In this document: positions 1 to 8,729 of the stretch, piece after piece
Numbering within the stretch: the first letter of the stretch is position 1
How the letters are laid out: each line of letters starts with the position of its first letter
NCBI GenBank assembly: GCA_030706015.1
Contig: JAUZPI010000026.1
Location: 1-52,063, forward strand
Source of the DNA: Bacillota bacterium
GTDB lineage: Bacteria; Bacillota; Clostridia; Clostridiales; Clostridiaceae
Length of the DNA stretch: 52,063 nt
Direction of reading: 5' to 3'
The notes under the pieces: model-generated
Databases searched by the model: none
Told to the model about the DNA's origin: nothing
What the model saw: the letters and a program-made list of their open reading frames with translations, nothing else
Made by a program: the position numbers and the translations under genes

Positions 1-1
1 A

Positions 2-460
2 GCAGCATTCGTAAGAACAAAGTTAAGAAATGTTATTACTGAAGCAGTTACAGAAACTACATTTAACCCAACAGCAAAATTCCAAGAAGCTGTTATTGAA
101 AGAAAAGAAATGCAATATTTATATTCAGATGGTTCATTGTATTACTTTATGGATCAAGAAACATTTGAACAAATTCCACTAAGCTATGAACAAGTAGAAG
201 AAGCTATAAAATATTTAAAAGAAAATATGTTTGCAATAATTAAATTTTATAAAGGCGAAGCTTTCTCAGTTGAACCACCAAACTTTGTAGAATTACAAAT
301 AACTGAAACTGATCCTGGTTTCAAAGGAAACACTGCAACTAATACATTAAAACCGGCAACACTTGAAACTGGAGCTGTTGTTCAAGTTCCTTTATTTGTT
401 AATGAAGGCGAAACAATTAGAATCGATACAAGAACAGGCGAATACATGGAAAGAGTTTAA
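2..460 (+). CDS. efp: Elongation factor P, C-terminal part (5' end outside window)
   Basis: EF-P binds next to the E site of the ribosome and rescues stalling at consecutive prolines. The frame is open to the left edge, so about 152 of the usual 185 residues are present; the N-terminal KOW-like domain carrying the modifiable tip residue is mostly missing. The visible part contains the hallmark EF-P segments MQYLYSDG, YYFMDQETFEQ and the C-terminal GNTATNTLKPATLETGA followed by VPLFVNEGE and IRIDTRTGEYMERV. An internal ATG at 110 is only a methionine inside the protein, not the start. A strong terminator follows directly, separating it from spoIIIA. Confidence 0.97.
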   Translation, partial: AAFVRTKLRNVITEAVTETTFNPTAKFQEAVIERKEMQYLYSDGSLYYFMDQETFEQIPLSYEQVEEAIKYLKENMFAIIKFYKGEAFSVEPPNFVELQITETDPGFKGNTATNTLKPATLETGAVVQVPLFVNEGETIRIDTRTGEYMERV

Positions 461-470
461 GACTCATCGA

Positions 471-503
471 ACTCCTCAAAGAATACTTTGAGGAGTTTTT
501 TTT
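471..503 (+). terminator. Rho-independent terminator after efp
   Basis: A perfect 11-bp stem (471-481 with 486-496, loop AATA) is followed by eight T residues. It begins 10 nt after the efp stop codon. Confidence 0.93.
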
Positions 504-565
504 CGTGTAAATGCATATTTTAACCTAAACTAAAATAAAAATTAATTAAGGAGGGAGGAAAAAGA

Positions 566-1459
566 ATGGTGAACATACAGGATATTATTAATATTTTACC
601 AAATCACATAAGAAATATGATTAATGAAATACAGCATAAGGATAAATTACAGGAAATTAGAATAAAAGTGAACAAGCCCTTAATTCTGGGAATTGGGAGC
701 AAGGAAATTATAACAAGCTATATTGCAACCTTAAACGACCTGACAACTATTATTCAACGAATGAGTAATTATTCAATATATGCAGTTGAAGAGGAGTTAA
801 AACAAGGGTATATAACTATCAAAGGTGGACATAGGGTGGGCATTTGTGGAAATTGTGTAGTAGAAGGTAATAGGGTTAAGACTATTAGAAATATTTCATC
901 ATTAAATATAAGAATCTGCAGAGAAGTGAAAGGATGCTCGAATTCAATCATTAAAAATATAGTTAAAGACAATAGAGTTCAGAATACAATCATTATCTCT
1001 CCGCCTAAATGTGGTAAAACCACTTTAATAAGAGATATAAGCAGAAATCTTTCCAACGGCAATGCGGAAGTAAATCTGACGGGGAAGAAAGTGTGTATAA
1101 TTGACGAGCGAAGTGAAATTGCAGCTTGCTACAATGGTGTTCCTCAAATGGATGTTGGAATCAGAACGGATGTATTAGATAATTGTCCAAAAAATGAGGG
1201 GATAATGATGGCTATTAGGAGCATGTCACCAGATGTGATTGTTTGCGATGAGATAGGTACTTATGCAGATATTGAGAGTATAATAATGGCTTTAAATAGC
1301 GGGGTAAGCTTAATAACAACAATACATGGATATGATATAGAGGATTTATATAAAAGAAATGTATTTAAAGATATACTTAGCAACTATGTATTTAATTATG
1401 CTGTAGTTTTAAGCTCAAAAAATGGTGTGGGAACTATAGAATGCATAAAGAAAATTTAG
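566..1459 (+). CDS. spoIIIAA: Stage III sporulation protein AA, secretion-type ATPase
   Basis: SpoIIIAA is the cytoplasmic ATPase of the SpoIIIA-SpoIIQ complex that connects mother cell and engulfed forespore; it resembles type II/IV secretion ATPases. At 297 residues it has normal family length. A Walker A loop PPKCGKTT is visible near residue 150, a Walker B-type stretch PDVIVCDEIGT near residue 225, and a conserved TTIHG after it. The start is the ATG at 566, preceded by a strong GGGAGG site. It is the first of eight consecutive spoIIIA genes. In Bacillus the operon is transcribed by SigE in the mother cell; no promoter was assigned here by eye. Confidence 0.95.
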   Translation: MVNIQDIINILPNHIRNMINEIQHKDKLQEIRIKVNKPLILGIGSKEIITSYIATLNDLTTIIQRMSNYSIYAVEEELKQGYITIKGGHRVGICGNCVVEGNRVKTIRNISSLNIRICREVKGCSNSIIKNIVKDNRVQNTIIISPPKCGKTTLIRDISRNLSNGNAEVNLTGKKVCIIDERSEIAACYNGVPQMDVGIRTDVLDNCPKNEGIMMAIRSMSPDVIVCDEIGTYADIESIIMALNSGVSLITTIHGYDIEDLYKRNVFKDILSNYVFNYAVVLSSKNGVGTIECIKKI

Positions 1460-1516
1460 TCATATAATTGATATATGTTGTAGCTACTTCATTATTTAGG
1501 AAAGGCGGATAAAAGT

Positions 1517-2035
1517 ATGCTTAAAATTATTGGGTGCATTTTAATATTAATTGGAACAACAACCGTTGGATTTAAATATGCAGAAAGATTTAATAAAAGA
1601 GTAAAGGAATTATATGAATTAGAAAGAGCTGTCTTACAGCTCCAAAATGAAATTGTTTATACACACACCCCACTCCCTGAAATATTATATAACGTTGCAA
1701 ACAAGACAATTGCTCCAATTAATGAGATATTTAAGAATATATCTGAGATTCTTTATTTAAACCAGGTAAATGACGTTAATGAAGCGTTTGTAAAAATATT
1801 TTTAGAGTACAAAAGTGCATTGAATCTAAAAAAAGAAGATATTGATGTAGTTTTGGATATGTCTAAAATGCTAGGCGAATCTGATGTGGATAGTCATAAA
1901 AGAATATTTTCATTAACTATGCAAAATCTCAGCAGACAAATAAAAACAGCAGAGGATTCTATGAAAAAGAGCGTAAAAATGTATAGATATCTAGGTTTTA
2001 GCTTAGGAGCTGCAGTTGTAATAATGCTCATTTAG
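1517..2035 (+). CDS. spoIIIAB: Stage III sporulation protein AB
   Basis: SpoIIIAB is a small membrane protein of the feeding-tube complex, similar in fold to type II secretion GspF-like proteins. The 172-residue product has a hydrophobic N-terminal segment (MLKIIGCILILIGTTTVG), a charged helical middle, and a second hydrophobic segment at the C-terminus (LGFSLGAAVVIMLI), which is the family topology. The segment ELERAVLQLQNEIVYTHTPLPE is typical of the family. A GGCGG-type site precedes the ATG at 1517. The stop is followed at once by the spoIIIAC ribosome binding site. Confidence 0.93.
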   Translation: MLKIIGCILILIGTTTVGFKYAERFNKRVKELYELERAVLQLQNEIVYTHTPLPEILYNVANKTIAPINEIFKNISEILYLNQVNDVNEAFVKIFLEYKSALNLKKEDIDVVLDMSKMLGESDVDSHKRIFSLTMQNLSRQIKTAEDSMKKSVKMYRYLGFSLGAAVVIMLI

Positions 2036-2047
2036 GGGGTGGATTTA

Positions 2048-2251
2048 TTGGAAAATCTGGACATTACGATTATTTTCAAAATTGTTGCGGTAGGTATACT
2101 TATTATAATTACCGATAAGATATTGAAAAGCAGTGGCAAAGATGATTATGCAGTTATAACTAATTTAGCAGGTATAGTAATTATTTTAATGATGGTTATT
2201 AGCCTTATTAGTAAATTATTCAGCACGGTTAGAACCATGTTTCAATTATAG
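2048..2251 (+). CDS. spoIIIAC: Stage III sporulation protein AC
   Basis: A very small (67 residue) two-helix membrane protein of the SpoIIIA complex. Two hydrophobic segments flank the conserved core KSSGKDDYAVITNLAG, which matches SpoIIIAC. The longest frame starts at a GTG at 2039, but that codon lies inside the AGGGGGTGG ribosome binding site (2034-2042). The TTG at 2048 has proper spacing, so it is taken as the start. The gene sits between spoIIIAB and spoIIIAD with gaps of about 10 nt, implying one transcript. Confidence 0.9.
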   Translation: MENLDITIIFKIVAVGILIIITDKILKSSGKDDYAVITNLAGIVIILMMVISLISKLFSTVRTMFQL

Positions 2252-2259
2252 GTGGAAAT

Positions 2260-2643
2260 ATGGATATAATTAAAGTTGTTGCTTTTGCTTTTATTTCATT
2301 AATCTTAGTATTAGTGTTTAGGGGCAGAAGAGATGATTTAGCAGTACAAATAAGTGCGGTAGTAGGCATACTAATATTCTTTTTTATGCTAACTAAGATA
2401 ACTGCAGTTATACAATTGTTACAGCAGCTGGCTCTTAAGGCAAATGTAGATTTTGTATACTTAAGTATTGTTTTGAAAATACTTGGTATAGCCTATATAG
2501 CCTCATTTTGCAGTGAGATTTGCAGGGATGCAGGTGAGGGCAACATAGCATCTAAGGTTGAGTTTGCAGGCAAAATATTAATATTAGTGTTAGCTATCCC
2601 TATTCTTATGGGAGTTTTAAACTCAATTCTAAAGATTATGTAG
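2260..2643 (+). CDS. spoIIIAD: Stage III sporulation protein AD
   Basis: A 127-residue integral membrane component of the SpoIIIA complex with about four hydrophobic helices. The region GIAYIASFCSEICRDAGEGNIASKVEFAGK is the recognisable conserved core shared by SpoIIIAD proteins (quoted as separate overlapping motifs: YIASFCSEICRDAGE and IASKVEFAGK). It starts with ATG 8 nt after spoIIIAC and ends 10 nt before spoIIIAE. Its exact role in the channel is unknown in the family. Confidence 0.93.
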   Translation: MDIIKVVAFAFISLILVLVFRGRRDDLAVQISAVVGILIFFFMLTKITAVIQLLQQLALKANVDFVYLSIVLKILGIAYIASFCSEICRDAGEGNIASKVEFAGKILILVLAIPILMGVLNSILKIM

Positions 2644-2653
2644 AGGTTTTATT

Positions 2654-3799
2654 ATGAAGAAATTAATGTTAATTTTCAGCATTATGCTAATATTTTTTAT
2701 ACCATTTAATGTCCAAGCTTCAAACACAAATAATTATAATCCAAATGATAGTGAAGAAATTCAAAGACTATATGACTATATGACCAATATGAAAACTAAA
2801 TATGAAATTCTTAAAGATGTGGATGTTAAGACTTATGTTAGTGACTATCTTAAAACAGGAGGAGGTGGCATATCTTCAAAAAAGGTTACAGAAGCACTTT
2901 TGTCCTATTCAATAAGAGAAGTACTGGCGGCAATGAAATTTATGACTGTGCTTATTATCATTAGCGTAATCTGTGCTTTATTAACTAATTTGCAAAAAGC
3001 GTTTAATGATGAAGGGCTATCCAATATAGCTTATTTTGCATGTTATTCACTTATAGTAATAATAATTTCAAAATGCTTTTACATTGGTGTTCAGGAAGCC
3101 AGAGATGCCATGAATTCTATGGTGGATTTTATGACTGCTCTTATACCAGTATTATTAATGCTCACTGCCAGTGCAGGAGGAGTGGTGCAGTCTACGGTAA
3201 TGGATCCACTAATAATCGGCATTATTAATATAAGTGCAAGAATATTTATCGATATTCTTATACCATTAATTCTTATGTCCTTTGTACTTCAATTTGTTAA
3301 CAATATATCTACAGAATATAAGGTGGATCAGCTGACAAAGCTACTAAATCAGATAGTTATGTGGGTTCAGGGAATAGTAATGACGGTTTTTATTGGCATT
3401 ATTACTATAAGAGGAATCAGCACAAAAAATATTGATGAAGTAACAGCTAAAACAGCAAAGTTTGCAGTAGATAGCTTTGTTCCGGTAGTTGGTAAATCTT
3501 TATCAGATGCCATTTCCACTGTGGCTGGTTACTCAATACTTCTTAAAGGAGCAATTAGCAGTATTGGGCTAATTATTTTGGTATTTATAGTAATCTTACC
3601 TATCATAAAAATATTTGCTATGGCATTAATTCAAAAATTAACAGCAGCTTTAGTGCAGCCCATAAGTGATAAAAGAATTGTAAGCTGCATTAGTGCTGCA
3701 GGGGATTCATTAGTTCTAATTGCATCTTGTTTGATAAGTGTATCTGTAATGTTTTTTATAATGGTGTCTATTATGGCTTCTTCAGGGAGGGCATTATAA
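2654..3799 (+). CDS. spoIIIAE: Stage III sporulation protein AE
   Basis: The largest membrane protein of the SpoIIIA complex, proposed to be the transport-channel component. The 381-residue product starts with a clear signal peptide (MKKLMLIFSIMLIFFIPFNVQAS) and an extracellular segment, then seven or so transmembrane helices from about residue 95 to the C-terminus. Family motifs include LPIIKIFAMALIQKLTAA and QPISDKRIVSCISAAGDS near the end. Spacing of 10 nt from spoIIIAD and the following spoIIIAF indicates co-transcription. Confidence 0.94.
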   Translation: MKKLMLIFSIMLIFFIPFNVQASNTNNYNPNDSEEIQRLYDYMTNMKTKYEILKDVDVKTYVSDYLKTGGGGISSKKVTEALLSYSIREVLAAMKFMTVLIIISVICALLTNLQKAFNDEGLSNIAYFACYSLIVIIISKCFYIGVQEARDAMNSMVDFMTALIPVLLMLTASAGGVVQSTVMDPLIIGIINISARIFIDILIPLILMSFVLQFVNNISTEYKVDQLTKLLNQIVMWVQGIVMTVFIGIITIRGISTKNIDEVTAKTAKFAVDSFVPVVGKSLSDAISTVAGYSILLKGAISSIGLIILVFIVILPIIKIFAMALIQKLTAALVQPISDKRIVSCISAAGDSLVLIASCLISVSVMFFIMVSIMASSGRAL

Positions 3800-3822
3800 T
3801 ATTATAGCAGGAGGTGGCAAGT

Positions 3823-4404
3823 TTGATCACCTGGATAAGAAACTGGGTTATAACAATAGCTACAGCTGTAATATTTATTACAGCAGTTGAAATGATTTTA
3901 CCAAATAATAAAATGAAGAAATATGTTCAATTTTTGCTTGGGTTAATATTAATATCTGTGGTTATTAATCCTATAATAAAAATTATTAATAACAATACAG
4001 ATGTAAGTGCGTATATCGAAAAAGCTTCTCAATATTTTGATGATAAAAAATATGAGCAAAATATTGAGAAGTATAAGCAAATTGATAAGGAAAATACTCT
4101 AAGTGTTTTTAAAGAAAATATTGAAAATGAAACAAGCAAAATTTTAAAAGACAAATATCCATCTATGAATTATAAGGTAAGTGCTAATGTTAAACTTGAT
4201 GACAATACTAATCAAGCATTGATTCAATCGGTCGAGGTAGGTGTCAATGATAGAACAATAGAAAAGGTTAGAAAAGTAAGTATTGGAGACAGTAGTGTTG
4301 AGGGTTCTAATTCTGTTAACATTGACACTAGAGACAAAATAGTGTCATTTTTAAGTGAACAACTAAAAATAAATAAGGAAGATATCAAGATTTACAAGTA
4401 TTAG
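3823..4404 (+). CDS. spoIIIAF: Stage III sporulation protein AF
   Basis: SpoIIIAF is a mother-cell membrane protein with two N-terminal transmembrane helices and a C-terminal soluble ring-building-motif-like domain that faces the intermembrane space. Both helices are visible within the first 55 residues (TIATAVIFITAVEMILP and FLLGLILISVVINPIIKII), followed by a charged domain. A GTG at 3814 lies inside the ribosome binding site AGGAGGTGG; the TTG at 3823 has correct spacing and gives a 193-residue protein starting MITWIRNW, so it is preferred. Confidence 0.9.
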   Translation: MITWIRNWVITIATAVIFITAVEMILPNNKMKKYVQFLLGLILISVVINPIIKIINNNTDVSAYIEKASQYFDDKKYEQNIEKYKQIDKENTLSVFKENIENETSKILKDKYPSMNYKVSANVKLDDNTNQALIQSVEVGVNDRTIEKVRKVSIGDSSVEGSNSVNIDTRDKIVSFLSEQLKINKEDIKIYKY

Positions 4405-4416
4405 GGGGGATATAGA

Positions 4417-5028
4417 GTGGGGGAATTCAAAAACGATGATAAGGATAAAATTCAGCAAGCAATAAAGAAGATACTCGATAATAAAATCTATATTGTGATT
4501 ATTGCTGTAGGGCTTATGTTAATCATTGCAGCAAGTACCTTCAAAACCTCAGATCTAAGCGCAATTGGTGGAATCCAAAACAACTCTGCAACAAATCAGG
4601 TTAAAAATACAAGTCAGGATGGTAGTAGTCAAGATGATGAAAAAGCCATGGAGGATAAGTTAACTAAAACCTTAGAACAGATAGATGGTGTTGGTAGAGT
4701 TCAAGTTATGATTTATTGCGATGAAGGCGAACAGCAGGTTCCTGCTTATAATGAAAATAAGTCTACATCCGTTACACAAGAAACAGATAATTCCGGTGGA
4801 AAACGTAATACAACGCAAAAATCAGACGGAAGTACTGTTGTAGTTACAAATGATGGGCAAAATACAGAGCCACTAATAATAAAAAAGGTTAAACCTAAAA
4901 TAACTGGGGTTTGTGTAGTGGCAGAAGGAGCTGATAGGGAGGTGATTAAGCTAAGTATTACCCAAGCAGTTATGGATTTGTTTGGACTAACCGAAGATAA
5001 GGTAAATGTGTATGCAATGAAAAAGTAA
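4417..5028 (+). CDS. spoIIIAG: Stage III sporulation protein AG
   Basis: SpoIIIAG forms a large oligomeric ring in the intermembrane space and is anchored by one N-terminal helix. The 203-residue product has a helix at about residues 27-44 (IYIVIIAVGLMLIIAAS), a low-complexity linker rich in Asn, Ser, Gln and Asp, then the ring domain with EDKLTKTLEQIDGVGRVQVMIY and GVCVVAEGADREVIKLSI motifs typical of the family. It begins with GTG after an AGGGGGG site. It is followed closely by spoIIIAH. Confidence 0.93.
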   Translation: MGEFKNDDKDKIQQAIKKILDNKIYIVIIAVGLMLIIAASTFKTSDLSAIGGIQNNSATNQVKNTSQDGSSQDDEKAMEDKLTKTLEQIDGVGRVQVMIYCDEGEQQVPAYNENKSTSVTQETDNSGGKRNTTQKSDGSTVVVTNDGQNTEPLIIKKVKPKITGVCVVAEGADREVIKLSITQAVMDLFGLTEDKVNVYAMKK

Positions 5029-5089
5029 CATATTATTTGTGAAACAAGCATATAAATTTTTTAGAAAGGTTAAGATGGAGGGAAAAATT

Positions 5090-5614
5090 ATGAACAGAAA
5101 ACAGGCTGTTATTATTGTTACACTGCTTGTACTAATAATATGTGCAGGCGCATTAGCCACTAAAGTAAGAAGTCCACTTTATGTAAACGACACGGATTTC
5201 ACTAATGATAATAAGAGTGCTATCTCTATGAATGATAGCAGCTCAACAAATAAGGATGTTAGTAAATCGGACTATTTTGTTGAAACCAGATTGACTAGAG
5301 ATCAAACTGACAGCAAACTTCTTCAAGAGCTAAAAGCAATAATAGATGATCAAAATACCTCTAAAGAACAAAAAGATAACGCAACTAAAAAATCCATTGA
5401 AACTAGTACTGCTATGGCACAAGCTGCTAAAGTAGAAAATCAATTAAAAGCTAAGGGTTTTCTTGATGCAATCTGCTTCGTTGAATCCTCCAGTGTAAAA
5501 GTTGTTGTTAAAACTGACAATGGTAAGCTAACTGAGCAACAACAAAGAGAGATTAAAGAGGTTGTTCTTGGAATAACTCAGAACAAGAACATACAAGTCT
5601 CGGTAAAAAGTTAA
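5090..5614 (+). CDS. spoIIIAH: Stage III sporulation protein AH
   Basis: SpoIIIAH is the mother-cell partner of forespore SpoIIQ; together they form the inter-membrane channel. The protein has one N-terminal helix (AVIIVTLLVLIICAGALAT), a Ser/Asn/Asp-rich linker and a C-terminal EscJ-like domain with the typical ESSSVKVVVKTDNG and REIKEVVLGIT segments. The longest frame starts at GTG 5039, but the only good ribosome binding site (GGAGGG at 5077-5082) precedes the ATG at 5090, giving 174 residues. It is the last gene of the operon. Confidence 0.92.
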   Translation: MNRKQAVIIVTLLVLIICAGALATKVRSPLYVNDTDFTNDNKSAISMNDSSSTNKDVSKSDYFVETRLTRDQTDSKLLQELKAIIDDQNTSKEQKDNATKKSIETSTAMAQAAKVENQLKAKGFLDAICFVESSSVKVVVKTDNGKLTEQQQREIKEVVLGITQNKNIQVSVKS

Positions 5615-5617
5615 TGT

Positions 5618-5646
5618 TTGAAATGTGTTTATTTATCTGATATAAT
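5618..5646 (+). promoter_or_regulatory. SigA-type promoter for the Asp23-family gene
   Basis: TTGAAA (5618-5623), 17-nt spacer, TATAAT (5641-5646). It begins just after the spoIIIAH stop, so the housekeeping block downstream does not depend on the sporulation operon. Confidence 0.8.
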
Positions 5647-5699
5647 GAACCTATGATTAGAAAGTTTTGAATGTAATACAAAACTAAGGGGGTACAGGT

Positions 5700-6092
5700 A
5701 TGGAAGAGGAATTAAGAGAAGAATTAGACATGGGAATTGTTAAGATATCCGATGAAGTGGTAGGTGTTATTGCAGGACTTGCGGCAGCAGAGATAAAAGG
5801 TGTTGTAGGTATGAGCGCTGGGCTTACAGGTGGAATAACACAAATCCTAACCGGCAAAAAGAATCTATCAAAAGGTGTTAAAGTTAATGTTGGTGAGGAA
5901 AGTGCTTCTATAGATCTTTTTGTAGTAATAGAGTACGGAATCAGAATTCCTGATGTAGCTTCACAAGTACAAGAAAATGTAAGAAAGGCTGTTGAATCTA
6001 TGACTGGATTGACAGTATCTGCTATAAACGTTTTCGTACAAAATGTGGCTCTACCAAAAGAAGAAGGCCGTGTTGAAGATATACAAGATTAA
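5700..6092 (+). CDS. Asp23/Gls24 family envelope protein (YqhY-like)
   Basis: A 130-residue member of the Asp23/Gls24 family. The pattern VKISDEVVGVIAGLAAAEIKGV with MSAGLTGGI and the C-terminal VRKAVESMTGLTVSAINVFVQNV is diagnostic. In Bacillus the equivalent gene yqhY lies between acetyl-CoA carboxylase genes and nusB; here it also immediately precedes nusB, although acc genes are not seen. The protein is cytoplasmic by sequence. YqhY has been linked to control of fatty acid synthesis in Bacillus; whether that applies here is inference. A GGGGG ribosome binding site and its own SigA promoter are upstream. Confidence 0.9.
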   Translation: MEEELREELDMGIVKISDEVVGVIAGLAAAEIKGVVGMSAGLTGGITQILTGKKNLSKGVKVNVGEESASIDLFVVIEYGIRIPDVASQVQENVRKAVESMTGLTVSAINVFVQNVALPKEEGRVEDIQD

Positions 6093-6100
6093 TTTTAAAG

Positions 6101-6125
6101 CACCCTCTGTAAGCAGAGGGTGTTT
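6101..6125 (+). terminator. Hairpin with short T-run after the Asp23-family gene
   Basis: 8-bp perfect stem (6101-6108 with 6115-6122), loop of 6 nt, followed by TTTGCTTGTGTTT. The weak T-run suggests partial read-through toward nusB. Confidence 0.6.
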
Positions 6126-6228
6126 GCTTGTGTTTAAAAAAAGATTGTATATTTAATGTAATTATGATAATAATTTTAAATAGTGAACAAAAGGGTAAAT
6201 TAACGTATTGGACGTAGGAGGAGTTTTA

Positions 6229-6636
6229 ATGAATAGAAGAAAAAGTAGGGAAATAGCAATGAGGCTGCTATTTGAAATTTCAATTAATAAGGAAGAATAT
6301 AGAGCCGTACTAGAGCACTTTTTAGAGGAGAATGAAGAAGAAACCAAGGATCTTGACATTAAATATATTGAAAAAGTTTTAGAAGGTGTACAACAGTATA
6401 AGGAAGAACTAGATAGCAAAATAGAAGCTAATTTGGTTAATTGGAAGTTTAATAGGATTTCTAAAATTAATTTGGCTATTCTTAGAATTTCAATATATGA
6501 GATGATATACGAAGAAGATATTCCTAAAACAGTTTCATTAAATGAAGCCGTTGAACTATCTAAAAAGTATGCAGAGGAAAAATCCTACGCTTTCGTTAAT
6601 GGAGTTTTAGATAAGGTAATGAAACAGACAGATTAA
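6229..6636 (+). CDS. nusB: Transcription antitermination factor NusB
   Basis: NusB pairs with S10 (NusE) on boxA RNA to promote processive transcription of rRNA operons. The 135-residue helical protein begins MNRRKSREIAMRLLFE, and has the family segments NWKFNRISKINLAILRIS and SLNEAVELSKKYAEEKS followed by AFVNGVLDKV. The frame extends upstream to a TTG at 6208, but the AGGAGG site at 6216-6221 sits in between, which fixes the start at ATG 6229. It lies 30 nt before folD. Confidence 0.95.
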   Translation: MNRRKSREIAMRLLFEISINKEEYRAVLEHFLEENEEETKDLDIKYIEKVLEGVQQYKEELDSKIEANLVNWKFNRISKINLAILRISIYEMIYEEDIPKTVSLNEAVELSKKYAEEKSYAFVNGVLDKVMKQTD

Positions 6637-6665
6637 TTTACTATACATAAGGTGGTGTAACATTT

Positions 6666-7511
6666 ATGGATATTATTGATGGTAAAGCTGTAGCTCAAAA
6701 GTATAAAGATGAAATAGCAGACTTTGTACAGAAAAGAGTTGAGGCTGGACTAAGAGCTCCAAGCATGGTGACTATACTGGTTGGTAATGATGGCGGATCC
6801 ATTTATTATATGAGCAATCAAAAAAAGCTTTGTGAAAAACTTGGTGTTAAATTTAGAGACATTGTACTGGATGAAAATATTTCAGAGGATGAATTACTAG
6901 AGATTATAAATAAATTGAATCAAGATGAAGAAACTGATGCAATAATGCTTTTGGTACCACTGCCAAAGCATATAAACGAAAAGAAGATAACTTCATTTAT
7001 TTCTTATAAAAAAGACATAGACGGATTAACAGACATTAATTGCGGAAGATTCTATAAGGGAGAAAAGAGTTTTATACCATGTACGCCTAAAAGCGTCCTA
7101 GAATTAATTAAAAGCACTGGCATAAACATATCAGGTAAGAATACAGTAGTGTTGGGAAGAAGTAACATAGTAGGTAAGCCTGTAGCTCAATTATTACTGA
7201 ATGAAAATGCAACTGTTACAATCTGTCACTCAAAAACGCAAAATCTAAAAGAAATATGCAGTAAAGCTGATATTCTTGTTGCTGCTATAGGAAGACCAGG
7301 TTTTGTGACTGCTGATTATATTAAAGAGGGCGCTATTGTTATCGACGTAGGAACTACAATGATTGAAGGAAAAGTTAAAGGTGATGTTAATTTTGAAGAA
7401 GTAAGCAAAAAAGCTGATTATATTACTCCAGTACCGGGTGGAGTTGGTTCTTTAACAACTACTATGCTGATAAAAAATGTTTGTGAGGCATCGATGGGAA
7501 ATGTATATTAA
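6666..7511 (+). CDS. folD: Methylenetetrahydrofolate dehydrogenase / methenyltetrahydrofolate cyclohydrolase
   Basis: FolD interconverts 5,10-methylene-THF and 10-formyl-THF for purine synthesis and one-carbon metabolism. The 281-residue product shows the substrate-binding segment YYMSNQKKLCEKLGV (YxxxKxxxCxxxG type), the KDIDGLT motif, the Rossmann loop VVLGRSNIVGKPVAQLL and the C-terminal TPVPGGVGSLTTTML signature. The usual catalytic Lys of the YxxxK motif is preserved (YYMSNQKK). The end overlaps the xseA start by 11 nt, so translation of the two is probably coupled. Confidence 0.96.
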   Translation: MDIIDGKAVAQKYKDEIADFVQKRVEAGLRAPSMVTILVGNDGGSIYYMSNQKKLCEKLGVKFRDIVLDENISEDELLEIINKLNQDEETDAIMLLVPLPKHINEKKITSFISYKKDIDGLTDINCGRFYKGEKSFIPCTPKSVLELIKSTGINISGKNTVVLGRSNIVGKPVAQLLLNENATVTICHSKTQNLKEICSKADILVAAIGRPGFVTADYIKEGAIVIDVGTTMIEGKVKGDVNFEEVSKKADYITPVPGGVGSLTTTMLIKNVCEASMGNVY

Positions 7512-8709
7512 AACATTAACTGTTACTTCCTTAAATAATTACATAAAAAAAATAATTGAAAATGACTTCATATTAAATAATACATATATTAAAGGAGAAA
7601 TATCGAATTTTAAATTTCACAGCAGTGGACATTTATATTTCTCTTTAAAGGATGTAGGTTCTAAGATAAATTGCATTATGTTTAAAAGTCAAGCTGAGCA
7701 TCTGGAGTTTTTGCCTGAGAATGGTATGAATGTGGTAGTAAAAGGTAGAGTTTCTGTTTATTCTAAGGATGGAGTATATCAGCTTTACTGCGATGAAATT
7801 AAATTAGACGGCATAGGAGAATTGTATGCTAAGTTTGAGAGAATGAAGAATAAACTTCAGCAGGAAGGGTTATTTGATGAAAAATATAAAAAGCCTATTC
7901 CTAAATATCCAAGAAGAATAGGTGTTATAACATCGCCTACTGGGGCTGCCATAAGAGACATAATTAATGTAAGTAAACGAAGACATCCAAATGTAAATTT
8001 ATTAATATATCCTGCTTTGGTTCAGGGAATGAATGCTCCGGAAGACTTAATTAAAGGGATAAAAGCATTTGAAAAGATGGATGATTTGGACGTGATTATT
8101 CTAGCAAGAGGCGGAGGTTCTATTGAGGAACTTTGGGCATTTAATGATGAATCTTTGGCTTACCAGATTTTTAATTGCAAGAAACCTATAATTACAGGAG
8201 TAGGTCATGAAACTGATTTTACAATTGTTGATTTTGTTAGTGATAAAAGAGCACCTACTCCATCAGCAGCTGCAGAACTTGCAGTTCCAAATTTACATGA
8301 AGTAAATTCACATATCATAAATAGTAAGCAGAGGCTTTCGAATAATTTGGGTCATTATATTCAAAGGCAATACAATAACATAAATATATTAAAGTCAAGT
8401 TTAGAAAAGCATAATCCTATGGTTTTTGTTGTAAATCAATATAAACAGGTTGATATGCTTAAGGATATAATGAAGAATAAAATTAGAAATAAATTTGAAC
8501 TTGAACGACATCATTTGGCAAGATTAAATGCAGTTTTAGACGCTAATAATCCTCTTAATGTTCTAGGAAGAGGATATGCAGTCATAAAAGATGCAGAAGG
8601 GAACCTAATAACCAGCGTTAAGAAAATGAAACATAATGGTAAAATATCTTTAGCTCTTAAAGATGGGAATATTAATGCTAGAATAGAAGCAGACAATGAT
8701 GTGAATTAA
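7501..8709 (+). CDS. xseA: Exodeoxyribonuclease VII large subunit
   Basis: XseA with XseB degrades single-stranded DNA in both directions. The 402-residue protein has an N-terminal OB fold (about residues 1-100: GEISNFKFHSSGHLYFSLKD) and the nuclease domain with GVITSPTGAAIRDI, LARGGGSIEELWAFNDE and GVGHETDFTIVDFVSDKRAPTPSAAAEL-type motifs (visible as GVGHETDFTI and DKRAPTPSAAAE), followed by a coiled-coil arm. The ATG at 7501, inside the end of folD, gives the usual N-terminus MYIKTLTVTSLN; an earlier in-frame ATG at 7477 is unlikely. Confidence 0.95.
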   Translation: MYIKTLTVTSLNNYIKKIIENDFILNNTYIKGEISNFKFHSSGHLYFSLKDVGSKINCIMFKSQAEHLEFLPENGMNVVVKGRVSVYSKDGVYQLYCDEIKLDGIGELYAKFERMKNKLQQEGLFDEKYKKPIPKYPRRIGVITSPTGAAIRDIINVSKRRHPNVNLLIYPALVQGMNAPEDLIKGIKAFEKMDDLDVIILARGGGSIEELWAFNDESLAYQIFNCKKPIITGVGHETDFTIVDFVSDKRAPTPSAAAELAVPNLHEVNSHIINSKQRLSNNLGHYIQRQYNNINILKSSLEKHNPMVFVVNQYKQVDMLKDIMKNKIRNKFELERHHLARLNAVLDANNPLNVLGRGYAVIKDAEGNLITSVKKMKHNGKISLALKDGNINARIEADNDVN

Positions 8710-8729
8710 TGTATTATTTGGAGGTATTT

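Noticed and set aside
3040..3228. Small plus-strand frame inside spoIIIAE
   Set aside because: It is a different frame inside a strongly conserved gene and has no ribosome binding site or recognisable product. The same applies to all minus-strand frames inside the cbi, pdp, scp and dac genes.
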